Below are positions 24,891 to 38,428 of a DNA stretch of 64,000 bases, one piece after another. Under the pieces are notes generated by a model that was given only the letters and a program-made list of their open reading frames with translations, made no database searches and had not been told where the DNA came from. Source of the DNA: Bombus terrestris (taxonomy: Eukaryota; Arthropoda; Insecta; Hymenoptera; Apidae); NCBI RefSeq assembly GCF_910591885.1, contig NC_063274.1, positions 10,521,725 through 10,585,724 on the forward strand, written 5' to 3'. A program made the position numbers and the translations under genes. Position 1 is the stretch's first letter; each line of letters opens with the position of its first letter.

Positions 24891-27800
24891 TAACGTATTT
24901 GTTTATAGTATTGTTTGCTTAAGAACGATTCTTGTATTAAAAGATCTCAAAAATATCAAACATCGAACATATTTTTACTTCTCACTCCCAAGAGATGCCA
25001 ACAAAATAAAATACAATACGCTATAGTTTCACGTTAATTCATAAAAAAAGCTTTTAATCATTGATGCATCGACAATTACTTTGGTAAGATTCATACATTG
25101 TTATCGCAGATAAACCAAAGTGCCCGTATACTTACGAGCAATACTGTACATACTTTCCAAAAACATCGAAGCCAACAAGGGGCGAAAGAAGACTAGAAAT
25201 GAAAGCTGTATCCAAAAATCATCGCCGAGTTCATTAGGTAAATAAGAAAGCTAATGGAGACCATAACGCAAAATACAAGGCAAAAGGAATATCGACACGG
25301 GTCGGCCTGTTATCTGACGAGGGCCGTGCACTTTTCGCCCCTCGAAATTGCTCCGGTGAAGGCGGCGCACCGGCGAAAACTACTCCCAAGGATCCCGTCT
25401 CTCGCGTCTATTACAGGGCCACCATCGTGCTCACAATCCAGCCCCAGCTTTCTCGTTTTCCCTGGGCGAAAAATACGGGCGTTCCGGTTCCGCTAGGCGA
25501 CGGAAATGTCTGCATTACCGTGCGCTTTCTCCGCAATTTCCTCGCGGCTCACCAGAGACGTTTGGGACCACACCGTCTTGCGTCGGCCAGAGACCGCGTT
25601 ACGCTGAGATTTATCGCGTTCGCTCGCGTCCCGCGATACGCTCGAACTCGCCTCCATGTGGAACCACCTATCCGTTTGTCGAATTCTCCGCCGTTTACCA
25701 CGAGAATTCTCACTGCTTTCGCGAAGATGAATCGATTTCTTGATCGAAATCGTCCAATGGACGTTGGGAAATGTGGCGTTTGGCGAAAACTGTCGTGAAG
25801 ATTTTTTAGAATCTGTTGGAATAGAACGGAAGCTTAGAATCGTTGTCTTTTATAATATTTGCTGCCTTATCTTTGGAGCAGTTTATATAATAGAAGCGCT
25901 TTGATTCTCGCCATTATCTGCGATTTTTCGTTCATATAATAAGAGTCTGTGTTCAGATAAATGGATTCAATTGCCAAGAGTTCGTTTAATCGGACAATAG
26001 CTAGAATTTTTTAAATAAATGGAATTCGCGTAAAAAATGGTGCAGTGTAATTAGAATCCTCCGTTGATGGATGTGTGAAATTCGTAATACATACTCGTTG
26101 CAAATGATATTAATTCTTCTCTCTTCTTTAATAAATTATGGTATTCCAAGTTTACATATTGTACAAAGTAAACATATTGTACAAGAAATCTTTCTCGCCC
26201 GATCCAATTGCTTCGTTATTTAGAATTTCATAACTTAGGTTATTTTCAAGTTCCTATTTCAACCGTTCCACGCTCACAAATCATTTGAGATACACAAAAC
26301 AAGTCGATAAAAAACAGCGCCATAGATGGATTAGAAAAATTCAGAAGTCCGTTATCGGTCTCCTTATATTAGATGTAGCGTACGTTCGGTCTGTAAGTTT
26401 CCAAAGCTGACTGGTACGGGAAATGGACTAGGAAGTTTCAACCGTCGTTTCGAACTTCGTAGAAAGCGATTCTTTAAGCCGTGTACAAAGAATTCGTAGA
26501 ATCTGTGCACGGGGGCGATCGATCTTTCCGCGTCTGCCTCTTCCTCGGACTTCCACAACTGTTTCTAATTAATCGGTCGTTTTTAACGAGACGTCACTCG
26601 TTGATTCAACAAACTCGATAAATTTCATTGGAATATCTTGAATCTCCTCTAATTAATTTTTTCCTGAACTTTTAGCAACGATGTGATTCACGCGTTTTCC
26701 TACGATATTATTAAAATTGGAAACGTTCTGTTACTTTTGAACAAAAAGCTTTTTAATATTTCATTACTATCTTATTATAATTAATTTCTGGCTTGCCAAA
26801 ACATTGGTTAAAATTTCAATCATTCTCTTTTATCTTCATACTAAAATTTCTTCGATGCAACTACACAGAGAATTCTCTATGCTATTCGTAGAAAAACATA
26901 GGAGAATAAGAACGAGATTTCTAAGTCCAAACCATCTAAACATTGAATATTTCGAAAGAAAGTGCACTTTTATAACATTTGATACATTACATCCAACAAC
27001 CATGGTAAATTACTGAACGATGTAGGCAACTATAACTCCTTCAAAGACGTAAACAACAATTGTCCCACGTACAACACACAAAATTGCTCGCTTTCACGCA
27101 TTCATCTGGCGAGAAGAACGTCTGTTAGAAACGCTGGAAACACCTTCTACGCACCTTTCAACGCGGTCAATACGTGAAAGTAAACGCGCGGCGCTGTAGG
27201 GTGCACCGATTTTCTTCGGGCACCGCGAGAAACACAATCGAGACTGTCGACAGCGATATCCCGCGAACGACGACGCAGTTATTAACGCGGACATAAATCT
27301 TCGCAGACTTTCATTCCCGTCGGTTCGGTTTCATCAACCTGTCTCTCCCAATGCATTCGCTCCTCTGTTTCTTCCTCTGTCACACACCTTCGTTGCTTTA
27401 CCCCTAAATGCCACCTCATACAGACGAATTTTTAAGTATTTTCAAGTATTCGTGGCAATAAAGCTGGAAATAAATCACGGAAATATAATATTTAACTTTC
27501 AATGGATATATCGTGAAACGTTATCGTAGAATCCTTGACAATTTTTTTCGTTACGAAAGTAAAATCGATCTGAAGCGAACCATCACGAAAATTCAATACA
27601 ATTCGTTATAATTCACTGCAATAAATATTTGTATTATTAATATGTAGATCCATTAAACAATTTACTTACAACATTATAGTTTCTCAATATAAATTTCGTT
27701 AAAGGAATAGTTAGGAAATATCCAATTGCAAAATGGAGATTGTTGCTGGGAATTAATCTCCTATAGGTAAATAAATTTTACCTCTTCGAATACGTTTTGT

Positions 27801-28636
27801 TAAAATTTTTATTTTACCACAGAATAGTGCTAAAATTCTTAATTATTTATATGAAGAAATTCTTCGATTATCTAAATTTAATATACAATATCAATTGTAA
27901 AGTTAAACATAAATGAAGCTTATAACATATGGATTTTGGTCTTCGTTTTGTGATTCTTCACCACTGTATAAAGTAGTTCGTTCTTTATTACGCTCGAAGA
28001 ATTCATACGAGCGATTACTTCGGCGGCTTAGAAATCGCGAATTAATAGTGAGTACTATACATGTACGTATAAACGATGTTGGTTAACCAAGAACGCTCCG
28101 GCAACTGATTTAACCCCCGAAATCGGTTAACGGCTGCATCAACGAGTTTACCGAACTTGGATCCAACGTTATGCCACTTCAACCGGAAGTAACAGTTCAC
28201 CACTCGCTCATACCCACCCATTGAACCATAATTATGTACTTCGAGTGGCGTAAATGATATTTTTCCAGCGTATCGCCAAACTTGATAAAATAATAATTAA
28301 TTTCTGACTCTTCTTGTGCCTGGTCGTCTAAGCGCAGAGTGTATCAAGGATTCGTGCGTTAGGCTGGTTTTTGGATAAAATTGTTTTGCGAAACAGTTTT
28401 GAGAATTGATGATTAATGAACAGTACCTTCTGAAACGAAAAAGCGATGGTACATGACGCTTCTATTAGTCTCGTGCAACGCAGAGAATTAATTAACGCGC
28501 GGCGTTTAAGTAAGTACGAGTTTGAATAATGAATATTTACTACTACAAAAAAATATTCAAACGTTTACATCGAATCGATTATTTTTCTGCTAGCATGATA
28601 GATACATCTCGATTAAAATTTCGTTTGTAACACAGT

Positions 28637-28653
28637 TATATATATATATATAT
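28637..28653. repeat. TA microsatellite
   Basis: Eight uninterrupted TA units followed by a single T. Confidence 0.85.
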
Positions 28654-30391
28654 TTATCCATACTTAATGGAGACAAAACTTAAACCACTATACTTCGTTT
28701 CATCTTCCTCTTTCCAATCTAAATAAACTATATCAGTTCCATAATAAAACATTCCTTCGCGCTTAGCTCATCTCCTATGGTTGATCATTCATAAAACGAA
28801 AAAAAAGGAAGGAACAATCGTAGGAAACTTCACGAGCAAAGAGAATCGAAACATGACTCGGCACCAATCGTGCAAACGACCCTTATATTCCTGTTGCAAG
28901 GCAATCACGGGAAGTGAACTTACAAATAGTCTCATTTATCTTCGAATACTCGCGTCGACCTCGAGCCACGCGCAACTTCACGGTTTAGAGCGAGCATATT
29001 TTCTCCGGCGATATTTCCCAGCGACGACATATCAATAATAGAAACAACCGTTCGACAGCGTGAAATCGGGCAATCTGTTGAATCTCGACAACGTGTTCTG
29101 GCGATACACGAAAAGATAAGAAGCGTGTCAGTGAGTAACCTTGAGGCGCACGAGCTCCCTTCCTGCGTGGGAGGATACACCGCATCTATTCAGCGTTACA
29201 CGTTTCGTTAACGACGCTACTAGTTCTCCGCTAGTGAACTGTTAATGTACGACCTAAATATCAGACGAGCCATCCACTGTCTGTCTCGAATAATCCGATC
29301 ATAGTCGAAATACGAAGATTGTACGTGGGACGTAACGGTTTTCGTTAGAGAACCGTGTGCTGCGATACTTTATTCGAGTTTATTTTATTTTGGTGATTTT
29401 TAGAAAGAATCTGTGTTTCTTGAATAGTTTGATCGTTGTCGAGATATGGAGATATTAACTTCTGGATGTAGAAAATGTGTGTTTAAATAGCTATCGTAAT
29501 TAAGGTTACATCCTTATCCGTACGATAAATGGTACTTCAGATGACAACTAACATGAGTAATAGGGTAATAGTAATGGAAAATTAGTATAAACTGGTAGTA
29601 TTAAGACAGTATCGGAGCCTTATGTAGACTGATATTGTCGAGTATTAGCTTGTTTTCGGTGAAGAGCGTATCTGTGACTCGAGAGAGTGCGATGAGCCCT
29701 TGTTACCTGTCATGACTGGGCGACTTCACGAGAAATCCAGTTTGTGTACGATATACTTCGTGTTGAAGGAGCAATTACTTTATAGAAAAAACGGTCAAAG
29801 GTATAGTGTTTTTTTTTTTTGTGCAATGAAAAATTTCTCGTTTCATCATTCAAGTAGAAAAATATTTAAACTTCGTCATAGTAATTGTAGGTTTTGAACT
29901 TTGAATAATTCTAACGATTCTGAATATAATAAAAAAAAAAACTGCCGCATCAGAATACTAAATTAGACGAAATTATGTATATTAATAGTGACTAGTGTAC
30001 TTGATATCGCAGACATGAATGAAGCATTCGGTCTTCGTGTATAATGACCATCGTCATCGCTCACAATGGTAATGAAACTAAAAGTGGTTAAGTACGCACT
30101 TTCCAGTCTTTATGAGGGCATACGTCCTTATGAAGATTACTCGTAATAAACATCGACAATAAAACATTCTTCTCCTAGAAAGTGCTGGTTATATCCAAAA
30201 CGAAAGTTAGTCATTTCTAAAGCAAAAGAAATCTTCCGTAGACGACTTTCTTTATGTAATCTACAAAAATCTAGCGAGGTCCAACAATTACTATATTAAG
30301 CCTTTTTATCATAGTATAAAGCCATTCTATGTATTCTATGCTTTGTATTTTATTCGCTGGTTTATTCCACGATTTAGTTTTATTATTTTTA

Positions 30392-30575
30392 AGCCGTGGC
30401 TATTTATGCAAATTCATATTTTTATAAATAGAATTAGCAGCTAAGTAGAAATTCGTTCTAACTATTAAATATTCTAGCGATCACTGTACATTTATGTTCT
30501 CGTTAAACTTGATGAAGAATACGAATAGACAGATATAACGAAAATCGTACATTTTATCTCCTATAATCGTCGTAA
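30392..30575. mobile_element. probable fourth MITE copy, inverted relative to the others
   Basis: AGCCGTGGCTATTTATGCAA followed by ATTCATATTTTTATAAATAG matches the reverse complement of the right end of the 36.7-kb copy (terminal repeat plus about 25 subterminal bases). The far end is badly eroded and was placed by length only. Confidence 0.4.
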
Positions 30576-33500
30576 TAGAAATCTTGCATCGACGTTCCTC
30601 TATGCGAACTGATTTCGATATGCTAAGAATTGCGTGTCGATATTAAAATAATCCTCAGTTGCAAGAAGGGTTAAGAGAAAACAACACTTCACAGCCTTCA
30701 AATCGACACGCGTTCGATGGAAATAGCTATCCCCGTTTACAATTCAAATTTCCTCCTATGATATTAACGTAACTCTTCTGTTTATTCACTAAACTTAACA
30801 TTGCAGGCGTTTATACATATTCAACTGGAAATTGCAAATTCCTGGCGGGACACATAGGGATCGTAATCTTCTTAAGCGGCGATCGCTCCTCGCGCAAGGA
30901 CGCATTTACGTCATCCTTTTTATCAGGATAATCCAATTTTTGCTGACAATCTATTCGATATGTCATCCGTATTTTCTTACCGATTTAAGACCTAATTAAT
31001 CTAAATACGATTTATAATTTCTCAAATTATATCTTTTTTGATATTTTTCAAACAATGCTCGTTCTATACGAAGGATAGGTGTGAAAAATAAATATAAAAA
31101 TTACAAAATGTAATGTTATCTTTCGATAATCCTTTTGTGTAACACATCGTATCGATCGAGATTCGATAGAGGATATTTTCCAAAATAAATAAATTACCAA
31201 AGCAAAAATTGCTGGGTGCCAGCGAAGTTATAGGTTAAAATTTACGAATGCAGCACATGGAAAGTGGCGAAATACTGGAATTTTGGTGGCAACGAAAGAG
31301 GTCGTCGCTTCGAAGGGTAAACAGTAAATAATAAACAAGCGTATGAAGTGCATCTCATGTGGTCGCACGTGTCGCGATGCCACACGCTATTTGCGGCCCG
31401 GGTATTTATAAGCCGTTCTAATTCGGTCGCAGATGTATAAATATCAATTTAGCGTGTGGTCGGTGCGCGCGATTACGTTACAATTAACCGTTAAAACGCT
31501 TTTAACCAAACCGATCGATTCTCCTGTTAATTCGTTCTCATCGGCGCTGGATCAAAATTGTTACTATTCTCTTTCTTTGCAAACAGTTTCCTTTTTTTAT
31601 TTCTTTGGATCAGTTGGTGATTATCGTGATGAGCGGAAAAGTTTGAAACGTAGAAACAATCGTCTTTCTGCTTTTGAATGGTTTAAAGCAATTAATCTAA
31701 GTGAAATCGTTTGGAAATTAGACTTAATTCTCTTGGAATAAAATAAGAATAAGAAAAGAATCATAGCGATGAAATGAAGGAGTTGTGCCATGAACAGTGG
31801 AATTTTCAGGAAGCTGCATAGAGTACAAGGTAGTGAACAGTAGCGGGATATTCGTTGACGAGCCATGTTTAACAGATATAGATTTCCAGTACGTAAGAAA
31901 CTAACAGAAAATTTACAAATACATTCGTTATTCACACGGTGGGTCGTGTTATTCAAATTCGACATGGCGTTGCATCATCCATCGATAAACAGTACGTAAA
32001 TTCCAAAGCTGAAAACATCCTGAAATAGTGGCGACTGCACAAATAACACGAATACCCAAACCGACAGAATATTTCGTGTATTTCAATCAATTTTTGTCAG
32101 CAAGGTGCAATGGAAATCAGATTTATCCGCGATTTTTAATCCAATCCGTCAAAACTTCGATTCACAATACCGTCATTTAACAAAATACATTATTTACCGT
32201 GATTTTCAGAATCAGCCACGATTTACATTACAATAAATGTTGAATAACGATCAGAATAATTCATAAAACAAACACATCGGTCTTTAGTACCACAATTCTA
32301 TGAAAGTTATGGAATCCTTAATGATATTTGTATCGGTGATGAATAGACAATTAAAACGACGATTAACGACACAAATATTCAAAATCACGGTTCCACGAAA
32401 AGCAACATAATTAATCATTATTGCGCTAATTAACGATGCAAACTCGATTAATTTTCGTAACCGCGAATTCGACGAAAATCGTCGATGATTTCTATCCTCG
32501 ATAGCGATCAACAAACATCGTTCACTCCCATTAGACTATTAGGCTAATAAATGATCGTTGATTGATCAAACAAATGCCATTCTCAGAACCGCCAGTATGT
32601 GAGATGATAATTATTATTGGAGTAGTCCAGTCCGATAATAATTAACAAAGAATCTTGCTGTGACTTTCTCCGTTTAGCCTAAGCGAATACAGAGTATGCG
32701 ATTAAGAAACAATTATTTATTTAAGTTTATACTAATCTTCGTTTTAGGCACAAATTGGAAAGACTGTTATTGACAATAACTGTGGATATTAATAATAATA
32801 AATTATGTGTAATATTGAAAAGTTAAAAAAAACGTAATCCAAGACCTATTTCAAAGCCGCTAGGTTTTAATAAAACTACCTATCTACCTACTAACCTATA
32901 GTTCATTGATCCGTACATAAGTTAGTTTACGCTAGATATGTTACACTTCTTGCGTTTACTTGAATCTCTACATTGAAATTTCGCTACGAAACTAGTCACA
33001 TCTATCGAACGAATCTCCTCAAAGGAAAAGATACCGAAATATGAAAGTTCACAAAATCAGGAATATTCTCGGTGACGTTCAATCTGATAATTAACAAAAG
33101 ACCTTGTTATGCACGTTTCTCGGTTTAAACGCGAGTGAACAAGGATGAAGTGTACAACGGAGCATCTACTATCTATGTAAGTTTATTATCAGTGCCTAGT
33201 AATATCGTGTCAAGCCACGAGTGTACGAAGGCGTGCTGTAATTGCGGTGGAAGCGATGCGGTTAATAGGGTGTGGCAGCCCCTGCTTCCGAAGTTATTAC
33301 GCCCCTGTATTATTGATACAACTCCATTACGAAAGTCCTTGGAGAGTTCGCGTATAGGACACGTCGTGTCGAGGCTACTGTTTTCGAGACAATCGCCCTT
33401 TCCGCGATCTCGAAACTTTTCGATCACCTGTGAACATCTCGGGATACCATCGCCACTTCGAATCCTACAGTTTGCTCCTCTTCGAGTATTTTGTTTGGTT

Positions 33501-36500
33501 GTTTTGGAGAAACTTGAAATCGCGTGTTCTATATTCTTCAAGTCAAATGTTGTGCGATATTGTATATAGTTCTTAACACATAAGCCATCTGGGAGCGAAA
33601 TCGATCATCACTTTTGGTTAATCTCTTAATTTCTTACGTTCAATTGTCAGCAAACAAATGACTTGCTTCCATATTTTCCTTTTACTGCAATTTTTCAATC
33701 AAACGCATCGCGATGAATTTTAAAGTCCGTAGAATCGTAAATTAATTTCAAGAAAAAAGGTATTTAGCAAGTTAATCAAACTCGAAGAATAATAGAAAAT
33801 CTGGTATTTATACAACAAAAAAGTATGTGTAATATTCACGTGAGTCAAAATACCGTGTGTATGTAATATAACTTTTCCAAAAGTTTCCATCGGAAATAAC
33901 AAATTCCAAAACCTAACAGCACGATCACGATATTCGAAACTTTCGAGCGTCATCTTTTCTCTGTCGTTGAGACTTCAACAGCTTATCCGCCATAAATCTA
34001 CGCTTTCTACTTGCATCGCCTCGCCAGCATCGAGCGATCTCTTACCAGTGACTTTCGAAAAATCGACGTCCCTAATATCGTCGCGATCGGAACGCCCATA
34101 TTCGAAGATTTCGTGGACTTACGACGGGAGGAATCAACGCCCATGTGCACATTCGGATCGGAAGCGGGCAACGAACCATAGCTGGCCGTTTTCCGCGGGG
34201 ATGACGCGAAAAGGAAGGGCGCAAGTCTTGTCCAATTGACAGAAACGCGTCTTTCGTTGCGAAACTGTGCCTCCAACTTTCTGACCCAATTTTTTTCCAC
34301 TCCTGAATTACGGACTCGACGATATCCAAAGAAATTTCTCTGTTCGCGAGTAACAGGGTTGGGGGATGAGATTGTAAACTGAGCGAATATGACAGGTAGA
34401 ATAAGGTAAGAGGTAATTGTGTTTTATATAGGGTATTTCCATTATAAAGGGATTAATTTATATGGAAAAAAGATATATTAATAGGAGAATATGGATATTT
34501 TGTCATGCGAAGCTTTGCATAAACTGTATCGAAAGACAATTAGTTATACGTGTAAGACGTGTTTTAAACGTGCGAGAGTTTTCATTTTCATTAACTCGCA
34601 CACTTTTAACCTAATTACTTTGGGACAAAAATACTTCCTTGTACGGGATTAAGAACATTATACATCAATTAAGACATAAAAGACACATAGTTCCATGCAA
34701 AAAAAAAGCTAGAATTAAACCCGAGTATCTTAATTTTCGAAGAAGCTTCATACACTATGTGTTACTGGAAATCAATGATTTCAAATCTACAATTGCGCTC
34801 ATCATCAGTTACACGAAATACATTGAACAAGCAGACTCGTAATCTCCACTTGCACGTGATTTACATTCAGATAACATACGAGTTGAAATTAATCTCCAAA
34901 TATCGTATCCTAAACTATCCAACTCGGATAATCTCCAAATTGTATCCAACATCTAACCAAGTTTATAAAGATAAGAATGACAAGACATCAAATTCGGAGA
35001 AAAACTATAAAAACTAGAAAATTCACCGTCCATAAAAATTCTTTGCTTATGGTAACTTTACTGGTTTTTTTGAGAGTTGAATCGTTCCTTTTCAAGGTAA
35101 GGCAATGAATTTGAAAGAAGAGAGATCGAACAGAGACGGAGCAGGACTCGAACAGCGTTCACAAAGGCCAACGTACACGCAAATCCATATTTAGACTGGA
35201 TATCGGTTCGGTTACTTTTAGACTAGTGGATGGTGCTCGGTGTAGGCGTACGCTTAATGCTTACCCATCGAAAATTCCGCTTGTTGGGTAGCGATGCTCA
35301 TTGTGCCAGCGAACGATCGTTTGTTTCTCGCTAGTCTGGTCAATAAAAAGTTAAGGCGTTCCTTGGACAAGCACGAAAATTCGTGAATAAAAACCGACAA
35401 GGAAACAGTGTCATCGTGTCGACGATTTTCTTGTTTTCGCAACAATCAACGACTCGGTTTAAGAATCTAATTCGAATTCCGATCTTTCGCGACTGAAACC
35501 TGTTTCATTCAAGCGTGTTTGTAAATTTCATTCAGTATAGAAAATATATTTTGTATAAGGAACATGGAATATTTTACGGCAATACTATATTGAGATTCGA
35601 TTTCTGTTGATGATATTTCCACTATCTGATGGTAAATGTATGATTTACGAATCCGTGTGAAATCAAAAACAAGCGAAGATTTTGTTATCATACTAGGGTA
35701 CTTTCTACCTAAATAAACTCTTGAAAATAAGGCGAAGATCATTCAAGAAACCAATTCCTACCTATATATATTATAGTCATAATTAACTTGTGACGGAATT
35801 CACATGAAATTTAAAAAGAGAGCTTCACAAATTACAAGTTATCTAATTGGACGTAAAGCTGTAAGATTTTAAAAGAGAAGTCTATATAATTCGCGGCTTT
35901 TAACTTGTCCTTTCATTAATGCTATTAACTAATTAATCGTTATACCAGAGATCTTCATAGTTTCATATGCAATAAGAAATGTTTAACTCTTTTCCCTGGT
36001 GGATTTCGAGCACGGGATGGTTTTCGTGCAACTCCGTTTGATGATATCGCGCGTCAACTATTACGGCGCACGATAGATCCGCGTGTCACGATACAAAGCA
36101 CAAGCCCGGCCGTAGACTTTCGTCGCTTGATATGCAGATTCCAGTAATTACAATAACAAATCGCGCGCAGGCAGGCATAATGGAATCACGTGATTGTAAC
36201 GTGCGTAACCGGCACATACGCGATACGCGAACCAACCAGCACAGCGCACCGATTCGCCACCTCTCTTTCTCTTTCTCTCTTCATCGTCCTCTTTCTCTGT
36301 TCCTTTCTGACTCTACTCATGTACCGAGGAGATACTCGTAAATTTATATCATACAGAACCTCGGTACCTTCTTGTGTCTTTAAACAATTTTTTAACGTAG
36401 CGAATTATAATTATTTCTAGTCATACTGTGTGAAATATTTTGTTTTTATATTGTGACGTATTTAATATTTGACGAATGAGCTTGTTGTGAAATTTTATGT

Positions 36501-36519
36501 AGCATGTAGAAGGGGTTGT

Positions 36520-36708
36520 GACAAGGGTACATTTGTTGGTAAATTTATAGGAAATTTACAAGAACAACAGCTAATATATAAATAAATATGTAAAATATAC
36601 AACGTAAATGCAAGTAATAATACCGAATAGATGTAACAAATCTCCAATTGGATTCCATTCCTTTAACTTTATTCATAAAAGTATGAAATTGCATAAACAT
36701 CCGCAATC
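36520..36708. mobile_element. MITE, same family, left end eroded
   Basis: The right end GCATAAACATCCGCAATC is well preserved and is followed by TA (36709-36710). The preceding 60 bases align by eye with the right half of the 47-kb copy (GATTCCATTCCTTTAACTTT against GATGTTCTATTCTTTTAATT). The left end (GACAAGGGTACATTTG) is diverged but gives an almost full-length element of 189 bp. Confidence 0.6.
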
Positions 36709-38333
36709 TAATTATTGTTGACAGTAGAACTAGCAATCTGTAATGTGTTCTATCCTATTGAAATCTTATTTGAATAAGATTCGCCATTAATTTTATAAAA
36801 TGTCTTGGAGAACGTATCGAATATGCTTTCCGAATATCCATTCGGATATTCTCCTGTTTTCTTCGTTTCCCCATTCTATATGGGGCTTCCGCCGAAAAGA
36901 ATAGAACGCAAGAAGGTGGTAAGAAGAACGTAAGTTGGTCCCCTATCTATCAGAAGAAATTACACATTCGCGTTTACCTCTTCGTCTGGCCGTGAACGAG
37001 AAAGAACGGAGAGAATTATGCAAATTCGTTCTCAAAATCGCCAACAATCGCTTATTTATTGTACTATCATTGGCCTTGATTCATCCCTCGATCGTTGAAA
37101 ATGCAACCATTTCAATTCGATTCGCCGAACGTTTGAATATTTAAAAAGGCATAATTAGAAGATAATAGAAAAATAATGGGTGTCTGAAGCGTTTCTGGGA
37201 AGTTCGAGGGATTGGTGAATATTCACATGCGTGTACGTTAATGCTATGGGGGTCGAAGAGGGAAGCGAAGTTGAATTCATGGAAAAAAGTTCACATATGT
37301 ACGTTTCTTTTAGAAAGTGTTATTAAAACCCTTTGCAATTGAAAGATTCTGCATTATTTAAAAAACCCTCCCTATATCTGTTTCGCTATATTTTATGCTA
37401 CATACCAACTGCAACAAAATATCACCGAAGAATCGTGGAAATTCAATGTTCATCCCGCAGATCTATTCGCGATTAACGGGAAAACCACAACTGCGATCGG
37501 TGTTGAAAAAAAAAACAAAAACTAACGAACGGGTGTTTATTCAGAGCGCGACGTCGACACTCGATAATACTCGCGCATTAATTTCACGTCGGCCAATCGC
37601 TATCGCGTAATGTCCGGCGTGCAACACACTGATGCTTCTGTATAATTCACGATGATACTCGTGAAATTATTCACTATAAGCGTGGGAGATTCCATTTGCG
37701 GGACGGAGGTACACGCGACAACTTGCAACCCTTTACACGCTGAGTCGTTGATACATATTCTGCATGCGCGAGCGCGCGTGTTTGCGCGTGTGCGTCCGCG
37801 AAAAACTTTCCTCGCTACGTTTCTTGTACGATATCGCGGTCGTTGATTAACCCCACGCAACGAAATTACGCGTGTTTCTCCCTTCTTTTCGGACAATATT
37901 AATTAACGATCGCACACGCTATACACGTGTTGTAATATTGTAATTCCAATTCTGTCACCTAAATTACCTGTAAATTGTTATTTCTTTGTTATCTCCCTCG
38001 AACTGCCGGATCAAATTAGCTTTTTGGCGTAGCTTTCATGTAAAAAATTAACAAAATATGTTTTATATAATGTATTTCATATAGCTTTTATTAATGATAT
38101 TTTTTTCACGTAAGTAATTGTTAAAATGGTATTTCTGCGCGAAATGCGTTAGAATTACAGTTTATTTACGGGCAATTAAAGTATGAATAATAACGTATAG
38201 AAAACGTTTCCATGATACTCGATACGTTTAATGAATGACGAAATTTGATGAAACACAAATTCAGCGCAAAATATCAATCGACCCAGTCGCCTGGTAATTA
38301 AATATGAAAAGACCCTTATAAATCTCGACCGAC

Positions 38334-38359
38334 GATTTTAACAGAAGATTTTAACGGAA
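38334..38359. repeat. 13-bp tandem repeat, two copies
   Basis: GATTTTAACAGAA is followed directly by GATTTTAACGGAA and then a partial GATTATG. Confidence 0.7.
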
Positions 38360-38391
38360 GATTATGTTAATAATATTGATTGCGTTTTACG

Positions 38392-38428
38392 TCGATCTCC
38401 ATCTAAAGAGATATTAGATGGAGATCGA
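38392..38428. other. perfect 15-bp hairpin
   Basis: TCGATCTCCATCTAA (38392-38406) and TTAGATGGAGATCGA (38414-38428) are exact reverse complements separated by a 7-base loop (AGAGATA). The stem is too short for a typical microRNA precursor and the next flanking bases do not extend the pairing. Its function is unknown. Confidence 0.7.

Noticed and set aside
25254..25798. Two overlapping plus-strand frames in a CpG-rich patch
   Set aside because: The composition is Arg/Pro-rich, the frames overlap one another, and neither shows a recognisable domain.
33135..33569. 144-codon plus-strand frame and overlapping 122-codon minus-strand frame
   Set aside because: Neither begins at ATG (GTG and TTG), both strands are open over the same stretch, and no domain or splice structure supports either.
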